Positions 1-9,804 of a DNA stretch of 64,000 nt are shown in pieces. A program made the translations under genes and the position numbers. The stretch covers positions 631,501 through 695,500 of the forward strand of contig NZ_CP036313.1 in the NCBI RefSeq assembly GCF_004319545.1. The letters are read 5' to 3'. How positions within the stretch are numbered: the first letter of the stretch is position 1; each line of letters starts with the position of its first letter. The notes under the pieces were generated by a model. The model made no database searches, had not been told where the DNA came from, and was given only the letters and a program-made list of their open reading frames with translations. The stretch comes from Desulfobacter hydrogenophilus (lineage in GTDB: Bacteria > Desulfobacterota > Desulfobacteria > Desulfobacterales > Desulfobacteraceae).

Positions 1-489
1 GCCTTTTATCTGTCCGGCATTGATGATAGTGCCCTCCGGCTTATGCAACCTGTGATGGACGTTCTCAAAGGCAAGGGTAATTTACCGTGTATGATCCATA
101 CCAATGAACCTTTGGGCCACCACTATCCGGGAAAAACCCCTGTGACTCTTGAGCAGATTGATAATCTGGCCCGAACCTTTTCAGACAACAAAATCATTCT
201 GGCTCACTGGGGCGGCGGTATCTTTTTTTATCACATCATGAAAAAACAGATGAAAGAACGGCTTAAAAATATCTGGTATGATACGGCTGCGTCCGTATTT
301 CTTTATGACCCACAAATCTACGATATGGCGCTCAAGGCCGGGGTCCTGGAAAAAATTCTGTTTGGCACGGATTATCCCCTGCTTACCCCTGACAGGTATT
401 ATAGGGATATTGACCAGTCACAACTGACGTTGGAACAAAAAAGGATGGTGCTTGGAGAAAATGCCCGGGCCCTGTACCCGGACTTATGA
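1..489 (+). CDS. amidohydrolase family protein, C-terminal part
   Basis: The open frame already runs at base 1 and ends at 489, so only the last 162 codons of a longer gene are here. The segments ILAHWGGGIFFYH and LFGTDYPLL resemble the late beta strands of amidohydrolase-2 (TIM-barrel metal-dependent hydrolase, ACMSD-like) proteins, where the Asp of GTDYP is usually a metal ligand. The substrate cannot be told from this fragment. Its end overlaps the convergent phoR gene by six bases. An internal ATG at 43 is not a likely start because homologous-looking sequence continues upstream of it. Confidence 0.75.
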   Translation, partial: AFYLSGIDDSALRLMQPVMDVLKGKGNLPCMIHTNEPLGHHYPGKTPVTLEQIDNLARTFSDNKIILAHWGGGIFFYHIMKKQMKERLKNIWYDTAASVFLYDPQIYDMALKAGVLEKILFGTDYPLLTPDRYYRDIDQSQLTLEQKRMVLGENARALYPDL

Positions 490-2298
490 TTCTGTGGCCC
501 CGGGAAGGGTGATGGTGAAACAAGTCCCCTTGCCGCGCCGACTTTCCACCTCAATGCGGCCGTTGTGGTACTGGACAATATGTTTGACAATGGCCAAGCC
601 AAGCCCTGTGCCTCCCTGGTCCCGGCTTCGGCCCTTATCCACCCGGTAAAACCGGTTGAATACTTTTGGCAGGTGGGCCGCATCAATGCCCTGGCCCGAA
701 TCTTTAACCTGAATTTCTATATTGCCGTCTTTGAATTCTGCATTAATGGTAATGCATGTCCCCTCACCGCTGTACTTTATGGCATTGTCCACCAAATTAA
801 ACACCGCCTGCTCCATGAGCATGGGATCCACCATACCGGCAATGGCATCCGGGCAGTGGACGTCCATGGTTATCCCCCGGGACTGAGCTCTGTCCGCGCA
901 GAACCTAACGACCTTTTGGATCAAACCGGCCAGGGGGTGGGTCTCAAGCTGAATATCGGTTCCCTTAAGACGCTCCAATCTTGAAAGGGCCAGAAGGTCA
1001 TCAATCAGGCGGACCATGCGGTTAACGTTTTTTTCAATGATCCCCAAAAACCGGCTGTACTGGGCTACCGACGCCTGGTCCGGCGCACCGGCACTGTCCG
1101 CGGTCATCTGCAACAAAGTTTCAATAAACCCTTTGATTGTGGTTAAAGGGGTTTTTAATTCGTGGGAAACATTTGCCGCAAAATCCTTGTGCATGGTTTC
1201 AAGAAGTCGTATCCGGGTGATGTCACGAAAAATGATCAGGGTGCCCATACGTTTGTCATGGGTGTCATACAAGGCTGTGGAATGGATATTAAGCACCATG
1301 CGCTCATCTGCATCAATGACAATATCATCTTCCACAGGTTCTCCGGTGGCAAGGGCTTTTTTAATGAATACCTGCAAATCATAATTTCTGGCGACCTCAA
1401 GCACATGCTTTGTTTTCAGCGTTTCCGGCGAGAAATCAAATATTTTAGCAGCAGCCTTATTAATGGTAATGATCTGCTCCTGGCCGTCAATGGCGATGAC
1501 CCCCTCCTCCATACTTGTGTGGACCGCTTCAAGCTCCCGGCTTCGGTTTCTGACATCCATGATCTTTTTATTAAGTTCCGAGGCCATAAAATTCATAGCT
1601 CCGGCCAATTGGGACAGCTCTTCGGTATCCGGATAGGACAGTCGGCTGGTCAGGTTGCCCTTGGAAAACGCCTGGGCCCCTTGACGCATCTGCTCCACGG
1701 GCTTTGTAATACGCCTTGAAACATATAAGCTTGCCAGAGCCGCAGCCATGGTGGTCAAAATCAGAACCAGGGCAATTGAATTGCGCATACTCTCAACCTT
1801 GGTGTCGATATCCGAAATGGAGACAGCCGTCCGGATCACAGCAGAGTCAGACCGGCTGTAAATAACCGGAAGGGCAATATACATCATATTTTTATCAAGG
1901 GTGGGACTGTAGCGTACGGCCATACTCTTTTCACCGGAAAATGCTGTCTTAATTTCAGGCCGGTCCCTGTGATTTTCCATGGTCTCCACCCTGGCAAAGG
2001 AGTCACCGATTACATCGCCTGAATGCAGAATAACCGTAATGCGGGTCTCAATTTTTTTCCCCAGATTTTTGCACAGGGCATCAATGTGCTGTGGCGACAA
2101 GCCATCCACATAGAGGGCACGGGCAAACCGATCCTGCATCAGCGACGCCCTGACCATGAGTTCACGCCGGCTGGTTTCAAGAAAAAAGCTTTTGAAATAG
2201 CTGGTGGAATACCAGGCTTCCACGGTCAGAGACAAAAGGATAATAACCAGAAATGATGAAAAAATCCGCCAAATCAGCTTCGTTTTTTTACGATACAT
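484..2298 (-). CDS. phoR: phosphate regulon sensor histidine kinase PhoR
   Basis: This is a membrane sensor kinase of 604 residues. There is one membrane segment near residues 9-29, an extracytoplasmic region to about 173, a second membrane segment near 174-194, HAMP (about 195-245), PAS (about 255-350), HisKA with the phospho-acceptor His379 in the motif SHELKTPLTT, and a HATPase domain with the DSGQGID and GGTGLGLAIVKH boxes. The periplasmic sensor region makes it larger than E. coli PhoR and similar to the PhoR/PnpS type of deltaproteobacteria. It lies downstream of phoB and phoU on the same strand (60-bp gap to phoB), which supports the phosphate assignment. The actual signal is inferred from this context. 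Confidence 0.85.
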   Translation of the reverse strand: MYRKKTKLIWRIFSSFLVIILLSLTVEAWYSTSYFKSFFLETSRRELMVRASLMQDRFARALYVDGLSPQHIDALCKNLGKKIETRITVILHSGDVIGDSFARVETMENHRDRPEIKTAFSGEKSMAVRYSPTLDKNMMYIALPVIYSRSDSAVIRTAVSISDIDTKVESMRNSIALVLILTTMAAALASLYVSRRITKPVEQMRQGAQAFSKGNLTSRLSYPDTEELSQLAGAMNFMASELNKKIMDVRNRSRELEAVHTSMEEGVIAIDGQEQIITINKAAAKIFDFSPETLKTKHVLEVARNYDLQVFIKKALATGEPVEDDIVIDADERMVLNIHSTALYDTHDKRMGTLIIFRDITRIRLLETMHKDFAANVSHELKTPLTTIKGFIETLLQMTADSAGAPDQASVAQYSRFLGIIEKNVNRMVRLIDDLLALSRLERLKGTDIQLETHPLAGLIQKVVRFCADRAQSRGITMDVHCPDAIAGMVDPMLMEQAVFNLVDNAIKYSGEGTCITINAEFKDGNIEIQVKDSGQGIDAAHLPKVFNRFYRVDKGRSRDQGGTGLGLAIVKHIVQYHNGRIEVESRRGKGTCFTITLPGATES

Positions 2299-2358
2299 GG
2301 AGATGTATTGCCCAATTCTTTTTGTTTATGTGGTCAAAGGGCAGAAAATGGGTTCGCC

Positions 2359-3048
2359 CTATTCCTTAAAACGATATCCCACGCCCCGGACGGTTTCAAT
2401 ACAGGATGAATAGGCACCCAACTTTTTACGCAAGCCGACAATAATGACATCAATGCTGCGCTCGGTCACCGCATAATTTTCACCGTGAATGGCATCCACG
2501 ATCTGCCCCCGGGTAAACACCCAGCCCTTTTTCTCTGCCAGAAAAGAGAGCAGTTCAAATTCAGACAAGGTCAGTTCAATAATTTTATCTTCAATGGTGA
2601 CCCGGTGTTTGGCCCGGTCAATGACCATATCCCCTTCCCGACGAACACGAACCGGCGACTCAGGGGCGCTTTTCCGGCGGCGACGCAGAATGGCGCGAAT
2701 CCTTGCAGTAAGCTCCCTTGGGCTGAAAGGCTTGGATATGTAATCATTGGCCCCAAGTTCCAGACCGGTGATAATGTCGGATTCCTCACCCTTAGCCGTG
2801 AGCATCACAATGGGAATATCCGTGGTGGCATCGTTATTTTTCAAATACCTGGTGACTTCAAGCCCGTCAATTCCGGGCAGCATAAGATCCAGCACCATGA
2901 GATCAGGGCCGGACTTTTTGGCAATTTTAATGGCCTCCTCCCCGGTCATGGCCTGCAGTATATTGTAGCCCTCGCCCTTGAGATTAAATTTTATCAGTTC
3001 AAGAATATCTTCCTCATCATCAACAATCAATATGGTCTCTTTGGACAT
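2359..3048 (-). CDS. phoB: phosphate regulon response regulator PhoB
   Basis: An OmpR/PhoB-family response regulator of 229 residues. The receiver domain spans residues 1-120 with acidic residues D10/D11, phospho-acceptor Asp54 in VLDLMLPG, and the switch Lys in SKPFSPREL. A winged-helix DNA-binding domain follows (about 130-229), with the ERSIDVIIVGLRKK recognition region and the VRGVGYRF end. It sits between phoU and phoR in one leftward transcription unit and would be phosphorylated by the adjacent PhoR. The PhoB name rests on domain type plus neighbours; the pst transporter genes are not in this window. Confidence 0.88.
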   Translation of the reverse strand: MSKETILIVDDEEDILELIKFNLKGEGYNILQAMTGEEAIKIAKKSGPDLMVLDLMLPGIDGLEVTRYLKNNDATTDIPIVMLTAKGEESDIITGLELGANDYISKPFSPRELTARIRAILRRRRKSAPESPVRVRREGDMVIDRAKHRVTIEDKIIELTLSEFELLSFLAEKKGWVFTRGQIVDAIHGENYAVTERSIDVIIVGLRKKLGAYSSCIETVRGVGYRFKE

Positions 3049-3080
3049 TTTTTATTTCCGTGTTACGTTAGTGTTAAAAT

Positions 3081-3728
3081 TTAAGAATGACGGATAATCT
3101 CGCCTTCTATCAGGTAGATGACTTCCTCTGCAATATTTTTAGTGTGATCGCCCACCCGTTCAATATGCCTTGAAATAAGATACATATTGATAATTTCCTC
3201 AACCTTTTCCGGATTCTTGCGTATGGCATCTTTCATGACATTATAGGCCTCATTGCGCATGGTATTGACCTCCTCATCCATTTCCCGGACTTTATATGCA
3301 AGATTGCCATCCAGGCTGACAAGGGCATCCAAACTGAGTTTGAGCATTTTTGCCGCCTGTTCGGCCATGGCGGTATAGTCATATTGAAAAGAATTTGAAT
3401 TCCGGCCGCTTATCTTAAACCGCCGGGCAATGTTCGCGGCATAGTCGGCAATCCGTTCAAGGTCATTGTTAATCTTGATCACAGCGGTAATCAATCTCAG
3501 GTCAGTTGCCACAGGATGATACAGGGCAAGGGTTTTCAGGCATTCCTCTTCGACCTCAACCTCCTGGGCATCCACCAGGTAATCGGTTTCAATAATCTGG
3601 ATGGCCTGCGCAAGATCGTTTGTCTTGACGGCATATATGGTTTTTTTGAACCGGTCTTCCACCATGGCACCAAGGGATAAAATCTCCTTTTTGATCTTGT
3701 GCATGGCCCGGGTAAGCGGGTTTGTCAT
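3081..3728 (-). CDS. phoU: phosphate signalling protein PhoU
   Basis: A 215-residue all-helical protein of typical PhoU length with the duplicated PhoU three-helix fold. The characteristic stretches DLRLITAVIKINNDLERIADYAANIA (shown here only for its metal-binding E/D pattern at about residues 78-103) and the second copy ISRHIERVGDHTKNIAEEV near 185-204 are visible. PhoU couples the Pst phosphate transporter to PhoR and keeps the regulon off when phosphate is plentiful. It is the first gene of phoU-phoB-phoR and lies 32 bp from phoB. No clear Pho box was found in the 106 bp upstream. Confidence 0.9.
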   Translation of the reverse strand: MTNPLTRAMHKIKKEILSLGAMVEDRFKKTIYAVKTNDLAQAIQIIETDYLVDAQEVEVEEECLKTLALYHPVATDLRLITAVIKINNDLERIADYAANIARRFKISGRNSNSFQYDYTAMAEQAAKMLKLSLDALVSLDGNLAYKVREMDEEVNTMRNEAYNVMKDAIRKNPEKVEEIINMYLISRHIERVGDHTKNIAEEVIYLIEGEIIRHS

Positions 3729-3834
3729 AAATGTCCTTCATCGTTTTATAAAATTTCAAGGATAATCAATGTTAGTTTTTTACCCTGAAATCGTTAGGAA
3801 TGAGTTAGAATTGTATTAACTAGGAATTAATTTA

Positions 3835-4281
3835 TTACAAGATCTGTTTTTCAAGATAGAGGATATTACCTTTTTCATTATAACTTAAACGATCAAAATA
3901 GGTTCGCATGATACTTATGCCCCTGCCATGATCAGCTTCATCAGGCACCACCTGATCCTGAACTTGCCTCCATTCAAAACCCGGCCCCTGGTCGGAAATC
4001 TTTATACGAAGCCACGGATACCGGCTTATATCCATTTCCATGGAAACAAACTTGCCCAAATCGTATTTATTCCCATGGCGCACGGCATTTGCCATGGCCT
4101 CGCGCATGCCTAAATTCACGGCAAACAAATGGGGGAAAAACTTGGGTCCCTTGGATCGAAGGAAAAGAAGCACTGCGGCACAGGCCGTATCAATATGTCC
4201 CATGGTGGAAGAAAATCGTATGAGGACACGATCTTTTTCCTCTTTGATCTCATAAACATCCAGAATTTCGGGCATCATCAC
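3835..4281 (-). CDS. ATP-binding anti-sigma-factor-type kinase (RsbW/SpoIIAB-like)
   Basis: A 148-residue single-domain GHKL ATPase. The N-box is NLGMREAMANAVRHGNK, the G1 box is SDQGPGF, and a later DHGRGISIMR segment completes the ATP site. No membrane or sensor domain is present. Proteins of this kind bind a sigma factor or phosphorylate an anti-sigma antagonist in partner-switch systems. The start codon overlaps the stop of the upstream PP2C phosphatase by 4 bp (ATGA), so the two are almost certainly co-translated. No STAS-domain antagonist or sigma factor lies beside it, so its partner is unknown. Confidence 0.8.
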   Translation of the reverse strand: MMMPEILDVYEIKEEKDRVLIRFSSTMGHIDTACAAVLLFLRSKGPKFFPHLFAVNLGMREAMANAVRHGNKYDLGKFVSMEMDISRYPWLRIKISDQGPGFEWRQVQDQVVPDEADHGRGISIMRTYFDRLSYNEKGNILYLEKQIL

Positions 4282-5393
4282 ACCTCAATGCATAAAAAAA
4301 CGATATCATCCTCGGGTATGGGCTCGCCGTTAAAAAGGCGGGAAATAAGTTTACTCGGCACATCGGAAAGTTTCATTTTACCCACTTCCCCAAGAATGTA
4401 TAAAAGCCCTTTCACCCCTGCCACCCATGATATTTTCTTTTTTGTGGATTCCACCAGGCCATCAGAGTAGATAAAAAATCGATCCCCTTCATTCACTGCA
4501 ATTTTTTTTATGCCAAAGGTAGCATCGGCAAACATGCCCAGAATGTCTCCCTGGCCTTTGATAAGAAAAGGTTTTTTACCCTTGGGCATGTAAATCACAG
4601 GGGGGTGACCTGCATTCACCAGGGTCATGATCCTGGTGCCGCGATTCAGGTGCATGTAGCATGCGGTGAGATATTTTTCCCTGGACAGAATTTCCACAAG
4701 CACGTCATTGATCATTCTCATGCTTTCTATCGGCGAATACACCAAGTTACAGTTCTGGGCCAGAAGGGCCTTAACAGATGCAGTTATGTACGAGGTGCCA
4801 ATGTCATGCCCCGAGGAATCCGCCAGAAAATATCCAGTGATCTGATTTGAAATGTTTAAAATATCATAAAAATCCCCGCCGGCCTCTTCCAGGGGCCGAT
4901 AAAAAACACTGAATCCGGCATCGGGAAAATCTTCGGGCCTGGGCAGCATGGCGTTCTGGGCCTGGGTTACCTGACGCAGCTTTCTGGCCTGATTTTGCAC
5001 CAGGGAGTTGGTGGCAATGGAAAGTTTAAGATGAATACGTACCCGGGCCAGAACCTCCTGGGGATGAAAGGGCTTGACTATATAATCCACGGCCCCGAGT
5101 TCAAACCCCTTCAGCTTGACATCCACATCGGAGACACCCGTTAAAAAGAGCACGGGGATGATGACGGTGGCCGCATCATTTTTAAGCTTCTTAATCACTT
5201 CAAACCCGTCTTCACCGGGCATCTCAATATCCAGCAGAATAAGATCCGGATGTTCTTGAGCGGCTATACGCCTGGCATCAGGGCCGTTGGACGCCAAAAG
5301 GGCAACATACCCCTCCTTGCTCAACACTTTTTCAATGAGCTTAAGATTCACCTGGTTGTCATCAACCACAAGTATGGAATATGCGTCCGCCAT
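4278..5393 (-). CDS. receiver domain-PP2C (SpoIIE/RsbU-type) phosphatase
   Basis: A fusion of an N-terminal receiver domain (phospho-acceptor Asp55 in LLDIEMPG, numbering from the chosen start) and a C-terminal PP2C-type serine phosphatase (from about residue 150; EEAGGDFYDI, LADSSGHDIGTS and FIYSDGLVEST carry the metal-binding aspartates). Such proteins dephosphorylate an anti-anti-sigma factor when the receiver is phosphorylated. The ATG at 5393 is preferred over one nine codons upstream: it follows the Hpt stop by one base and has an AGGAAAG ribosome site. The product is 371 residues. Flanking Hpt and anti-sigma kinase genes form one operon with it. Confidence 0.85.
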   Translation of the reverse strand: MADAYSILVVDDNQVNLKLIEKVLSKEGYVALLASNGPDARRIAAQEHPDLILLDIEMPGEDGFEVIKKLKNDAATVIIPVLFLTGVSDVDVKLKGFELGAVDYIVKPFHPQEVLARVRIHLKLSIATNSLVQNQARKLRQVTQAQNAMLPRPEDFPDAGFSVFYRPLEEAGGDFYDILNISNQITGYFLADSSGHDIGTSYITASVKALLAQNCNLVYSPIESMRMINDVLVEILSREKYLTACYMHLNRGTRIMTLVNAGHPPVIYMPKGKKPFLIKGQGDILGMFADATFGIKKIAVNEGDRFFIYSDGLVESTKKKISWVAGVKGLLYILGEVGKMKLSDVPSKLISRLFNGEPIPEDDIVFLCIEV

Positions 5394-5394
5394 A

Positions 5395-5715
5395 TTACTT
5401 TCCTGATAGACTGCCTTCAAGTTGTTCTAAAAGGCACTGCATTTCCAAAATCAAATTCTCCAAACCGTCAAGCCGACCGCCCCGGGTACGGATTTCCATA
5501 GCCGCAGCCAACTGAGAAAGTCGTTCAAATCCCAGATTCCCGGATGCGCCCTTTATGGAATGCGCCACAAAGCTAATGGATTGGGCATCACTATCCCGGA
5601 GACCACAGCGGATTTTTTCCAGATCAGATGCCAGGGTATCGGCCAAAAGACGACCTAGTTCTTCGGCTTCATTTGTATCAACGCCTATAAACGACTCAAT
5701 ATTACGAAAATCCAT
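5395..5715 (-). CDS. histidine phosphotransfer (Hpt) domain protein
   Basis: A 106-residue stand-alone Hpt protein. The phosphorylatable residue is His52 in the motif VAHSIKGASGNLG, followed by the usual ERLSQLAAAMEIRTR helix. It would carry phosphate from a hybrid histidine kinase encoded elsewhere to a receiver, most simply that of the phosphatase encoded immediately downstream. The stop codon TAA is one base from the ATG of that gene, so they are translationally coupled. Confidence 0.8.
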   Translation of the reverse strand: MDFRNIESFIGVDTNEAEELGRLLADTLASDLEKIRCGLRDSDAQSISFVAHSIKGASGNLGFERLSQLAAAMEIRTRGGRLDGLENLILEMQCLLEQLEGSLSGK

Positions 5716-5884
5716 GAGATTACCTGCAATTATGCTGTTAGGTGAAGCACTATAAACTGCAAAATTATAGGAGATAGAAACATTCTTGTAAAGAATGTGG
5801 CCAATTATTATTCATAGACGGTTTCTCCATATTTTTCTCCTGCGATTGCCGGGTCGACACCTGTGAGGCGGTCTACAATAAGGC

Positions 5885-5905
5885 CTGCCGACCAAAAGCC
5901 GGCAG
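5885..5905 (-). terminator. possible hairpin terminator after chemoreceptor gene
   Basis: A short GC-rich inverted repeat (ctgccg ... cggcag with an 8-9-base A-rich loop) lies 34-54 bases past the stop of the leftward chemoreceptor gene. The T stretch after it is poor, so termination is only likely, not certain. Confidence 0.35.
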
Positions 5906-5938
5906 ACCCGCGACAAATGTTTACACGCGATGATTAAT

Positions 5939-7927
5939 TTACAGCTTAAACCTGCCGACCATCTCGTTAAGATCTTCCGACAGTTTAGATAATTCCAAAG
6001 CACTCTCATTGATATGTACGCTTCCGGCCATAATCTCTTCTGCAGACCGGCTGACATGATGGACATCCTCAGTCACCTCTCCGGCTACGGCTGACGTCTG
6101 GTTCACATTTTCATTGACTTCCTGAACACCGGTGGCTGCCTGGCTGACATTATTGGAAATTTCCTGGGTTGTGGCAGACTGCTCTTCAATGGCTGCGGCA
6201 ACCGATGAAACAATGGAATTGACATCGTCAATAATTTTAACGATTTCCTTTATCGCGTTGACAGATTCCGTGGTTGTTGACTGTACTTCACCAATTTTTG
6301 ACCCGATTTCCTCAGTCGCTTGGGCTGTCTGCTTTGCAAGTTCTTTAATTTCACCAGCCACGACAGCAAACCCCTTGCCGGCCTCGCCGGCTCTTGCGGC
6401 CTCTATGGTTGCATTCAGTGCCAAAAGGTTTGTCTGTTCGGAAATATCGGCTATGACTTCGGTCACTTTACTTATCTCAGCAGCAGCCCGGCCTAGATCA
6501 CCCACTTTCTTGGAAATATGTTCGGCTTTTTCAACAGCCTGGCTGGTTGTCTGGCTTCCCTTTGCGGTATTTGATGAAATCTCGTTGATCGTTGCAGACA
6601 TCTCTTCTGCAGCAGCGACAATCATCTGAAGATTGGCGCTAGTCTGTTCTGTGGCAGCGGCCACACTGTTCATCGCCGTTGCCATCTCTTCTGCAGCCGA
6701 AGAAACATTATTCGCCTTTTGGGACGATTGCTCGGCGCCTGACGTCATCTGCTGGGACACAGCGGACAGCTCCGTGGAAGAAGAAGTCAAGGTATGAATA
6801 CCCTGGGAAATGTCCTTAAACATATTTTTCAAATTGTCCGTCATATGCTGCATACTGCCATACACCCCGGTGAGCGGTTTGCCGGTAGTTGGGAATTCAT
6901 AGGTCAAGTCTCCTGCAGCAATCCGGTTGGCCACCGTGGCAATTTCAGACGGATCATGGCCCAGCTGCGCCATGATGCCTTTAACAAACCACAATACAGC
7001 CAGGACGGTCAGAACCAGGAAGATGACACCGACGACAAGAACCATGTTCCGGATAGAAACCACAGGGGCTAAAAACTCCGATTCATCCTGGGTGACCACA
7101 AGGCTCCAGCCTGTGGCGGGTACGGGTGCGAAACCGGCAATCTTATCAATGCCCTTGAAACGATATTTTTCAACACCTGCTTCCTGAGCCAATGATCTTC
7201 TTGAAATTTCCTCCATCCCCTTAAGCGTGGAAATATTGAGTTTGAAAATATAATCCTTTACAGGATGAGCGAGAAAAAGGCCGTCTTTACCCACTACAAA
7301 AGGATAGCCGCTCTCCCCCATTTTTACCTGTGTGATTTTATCAGATAAAGCTGTCAGTTTTACTATTATGCCCAGAATCCCGGCAAAAGAACCGGATCCG
7401 GCTTTTAAAGGAACAGCAACAACAACGATGGGCAGCCCGCTGGCCTTTGAAACAACAGGGTCCCCTATGATACTTGTGCCCGATTTAGCGGCCTGGAAAT
7501 ATTTTCTGCTTGACAGATTCAAATTTTGTTGACTGTATTTGCCGGAATCACTGTCAGCTATAATCCGACCTGATGAATCCGTTACAAAAAAGAACTCATA
7601 ATTTTCTCCGATCTTTTTATAAGCTGTGGCCAAATACGCGTCGGCAGCGGCCAACTCGGGCGAGGCCTCCTGGACGTCTCCATTTCCCGATCTTTTGGCT
7701 ATTGCCTGAATAGAGGGAGCCGAGGCCATGGCTTCGGCTTTCTCAACTTCCTGTTTCATGGAAAGGTCTACCATAGTTGCAAGATTTTGTGCTGTGAGCG
7801 TTGCCTGTCCCTTGGCAATGCTGACCAGTGCGCCGGAAGATTTGATTATCGAAAATAACCCCACGACAACCAATGGCAGAATTGCCGCCACCACGCCGCC
7901 AACGATTAATTTTGTTTTTAATGTCAT
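5939..7927 (-). CDS. methyl-accepting chemotaxis protein with dCACHE-type sensor
   Basis: A complete 662-residue chemoreceptor. A first membrane segment spans about residues 7-29 and is followed by a roughly 250-residue periplasmic region of double-Cache type ([38 protein letters not shown]), a second membrane segment near 292-314, a HAMP domain ([19 protein letters not shown]) and the long cytoplasmic coiled coil. The signalling tip [21 protein letters not shown] is intact, with glutamate/alanine-rich methylation regions on either side. It is monocistronic, with about 400 bp of non-coding DNA upstream. The ligand is unknown; Cache domains commonly bind small organic acids or amino acids. Confidence 0.93.
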   Translation of the reverse strand: MTLKTKLIVGGVVAAILPLVVVGLFSIIKSSGALVSIAKGQATLTAQNLATMVDLSMKQEVEKAEAMASAPSIQAIAKRSGNGDVQEASPELAAADAYLATAYKKIGENYEFFFVTDSSGRIIADSDSGKYSQQNLNLSSRKYFQAAKSGTSIIGDPVVSKASGLPIVVVAVPLKAGSGSFAGILGIIVKLTALSDKITQVKMGESGYPFVVGKDGLFLAHPVKDYIFKLNISTLKGMEEISRRSLAQEAGVEKYRFKGIDKIAGFAPVPATGWSLVVTQDESEFLAPVVSIRNMVLVVGVIFLVLTVLAVLWFVKGIMAQLGHDPSEIATVANRIAAGDLTYEFPTTGKPLTGVYGSMQHMTDNLKNMFKDISQGIHTLTSSSTELSAVSQQMTSGAEQSSQKANNVSSAAEEMATAMNSVAAATEQTSANLQMIVAAAEEMSATINEISSNTAKGSQTTSQAVEKAEHISKKVGDLGRAAAEISKVTEVIADISEQTNLLALNATIEAARAGEAGKGFAVVAGEIKELAKQTAQATEEIGSKIGEVQSTTTESVNAIKEIVKIIDDVNSIVSSVAAAIEEQSATTQEISNNVSQAATGVQEVNENVNQTSAVAGEVTEDVHHVSRSAEEIMAGSVHINESALELSKLSEDLNEMVGRFKL

Positions 7928-8247
7928 TTTTCTAATTCTCCCCCTTTTTTAGAGATTCATCTTGTTTTTTACGATTTTAGATGCATGCGGTATTCACATA
8001 ACGCGAAAGGTCTGCCACGAACATAAACGATATAATTTGATCTCATTTAGCGAATTATTATATACTATAGCTTCGCAGACAACAAACGAAAACGACAATA
8101 TCGTCAATCTGATAGAAGACGACAGCCACTTCCTCCTAACAAAACGGCACGTACCGGCCAGGCATACCGATTTTTGATTCGCAACAGACGGCGGTTCGCA
8201 AGTGTTCTATCTTTTGACATAAAAAAAATATAATAATAAAAAACAGG
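7928..8247. other. intergenic region, no gene seen
   Basis: AT-rich spacer between the leftward chemoreceptor gene and the rightward small gene at 8339. It should hold the chemoreceptor promoter, but no convincing -35/-10 pair was found on the minus strand. A 71-codon open frame at 7962-8177 has no recognisable features and is not called. Confidence 0.5.
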
Positions 8248-8276
8248 TTGACCTTTACCTTTAAAAACGGTGTTAT
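8248..8276 (+). promoter_or_regulatory. candidate sigma-70 promoter
   Basis: TTGACC (8248-8253) and TGTTAT (8271-8276) are separated by 17 bases and lie 62 bases upstream of the small gene at 8339. The -35 matches 5/6 and the -10 4/6 of consensus. Confidence 0.4.
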
Positions 8277-8338
8277 TCGGACTGAATACCTTTTACTCGA
8301 TGATCCAGTTTTATTAAACCCAACACAATTGAAAACCT

Positions 8339-8587
8339 ATGAAAAAAGATACTCACCAGTTTATCCAAAAATATAAAGGCATTGCAGCCTTTGGCATGGA
8401 CCGGGCAAACGATGAAGAGACCATCATGTTCTATCTGCAAAAATTCAGTGAAGACGCCTTTATGAAAACCCTTCTACCAAGACTGTCCGACCAGGAACTT
8501 GAAGAGATCTATAATTGGGTCAACACATACTTAAAAAAACACATTTCCGAAGACGAGTATCACGGCCTGTTTTTAAAAGACCGTTAA
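8339..8587 (+). CDS. small conserved-looking hypothetical protein
   Basis: An 82-residue, soluble, charged and probably helical protein without a recognised motif. It begins MKKDTHQFIQKYKGIAAFG and has no signal peptide or membrane segment. It has its own candidate promoter upstream, and its stop codon overlaps the stop of the convergent mltA by 4 bp. No function can be assigned; it is called because it has a normal start, codon use like its neighbours and a dedicated upstream region. Confidence 0.55.
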   Translation: MKKDTHQFIQKYKGIAAFGMDRANDEETIMFYLQKFSEDAFMKTLLPRLSDQELEEIYNWVNTYLKKHISEDEYHGLFLKDR

Positions 8588-9804
8588 TTTTTTGGGGTGA
8601 GCACCAAAAAATAGAGTTGCCCCCTGGCCACCATGTGACCGGCAGTGTAATTCGCCCAGTCACCAGGTCCGCAAAACAAATCCACCCGGCCCGGTCCCTT
8701 GATGGCCCCCCCGGTATCCTGGTTGAGCACAAACAAAGACGCCCTGGGCCATTCCTCTTTGGGCTGACCCACGGAAGCCGGTAGCGCCGTCTGGATAAAG
8801 GCCAGTCCGCCTTTGGGAAAAAGTTTGGTGTCCGTGGCAATGGAGCGCACAGGCGTTACGGCGACATTGATGCAACCAAAAGGGCCGCCCTTGCCTTCCT
8901 TGAAAAACACAAAGCTGTCATTGGTAAACAGCACCTCATCCATACGGTCCGGATGGGCAGTAAGCCATTTCCGAATCGCCTGCATGGACATCTTCTCCCT
9001 TGGCACTTCATTTTTATCAATGAGATATTTTCCCACAGCACTGTATCTGCGACCATTCACCCCGGCATAGTGCAGGCGCAAAATCTCTCCATGGGGAAGA
9101 GCCACCCTGCCCGATCCTTGAATCTCCAGAAAAAACCGGTCAATACGATTGGTCAGCCAAACCACGGGCCGGGCTTTTTGTGAAAAATCCGACTGATTGT
9201 TGATCTGCTCCCGGGTGTAGTAGGGTTTAACCCTGCGGGACTTTGGATCAACACGGGCCATGAGCCGTTTGTGCCCTTTATATGCATCGGAGAACGCCGA
9301 CAGATCAATCTGGAACAAATCATCGGGCATGGGGTAAACCGGCCATGGATATTCCGGCCCCGGGATGCGACTGCCCGGATAGGTGGGTTCAAAATAACCG
9401 GTGAAAAGCACATCTTTACTTGGGCCGCCCACACTTTTATACACCGTATAATTTTCCCGGATAAACCGGTTCAAATCTTTGGCCGACGGTTGGGTGCCAA
9501 AAAACGCTTTAAACGTTTCAAGGGATAAGATCATATGGGCGGCCGTGTAAACGTCCGGGCCATAATCATAAGTCCGGGTTGCCGGCACCCGTTTAAAATA
9601 GACAAGGCTCTGGTCAATGGAGACCCCAAGATCTTGCAGGAACAAGGTGTCCATAAATTCGGGCAGATCTGACTCAGCCACCTTCACCAACGGATTTTCC
9701 CGGGGCTGTTCCATTTTCTTTTGACTCCGGCACCCAAAGGTCCCGGCAAGAATCAGTATCAGCAACAGAAAAAACGGAACAAATCTTTGTTCAAAGCTAT
9801 TCAT
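8584..9804 (-). CDS. mltA: membrane-bound lytic murein transglycosylase A
   Basis: A 406-residue lipoprotein. The N-terminus has a hydrophobic signal followed by a lipobox-like TFGC, with Cys25 as the probable lipidated residue. The MltA core (DVLFTGYFEPTYPGSR, then the barrel domain) is followed by the 3D domain with its conserved aspartates in NQDTGGAIKGPGRVDLF and FCGPG. MltA cleaves peptidoglycan glycan strands to 1,6-anhydromuropeptides at the outer membrane. The start overlaps the end of rmuC by 8 bp, making it the last gene of moaE-moaC-rmuC-mltA. Confidence 0.93.
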   Translation of the reverse strand: MNSFEQRFVPFFLLLILILAGTFGCRSQKKMEQPRENPLVKVAESDLPEFMDTLFLQDLGVSIDQSLVYFKRVPATRTYDYGPDVYTAAHMILSLETFKAFFGTQPSAKDLNRFIRENYTVYKSVGGPSKDVLFTGYFEPTYPGSRIPGPEYPWPVYPMPDDLFQIDLSAFSDAYKGHKRLMARVDPKSRRVKPYYTREQINNQSDFSQKARPVVWLTNRIDRFFLEIQGSGRVALPHGEILRLHYAGVNGRRYSAVGKYLIDKNEVPREKMSMQAIRKWLTAHPDRMDEVLFTNDSFVFFKEGKGGPFGCINVAVTPVRSIATDTKLFPKGGLAFIQTALPASVGQPKEEWPRASLFVLNQDTGGAIKGPGRVDLFCGPGDWANYTAGHMVARGQLYFLVLTPKN

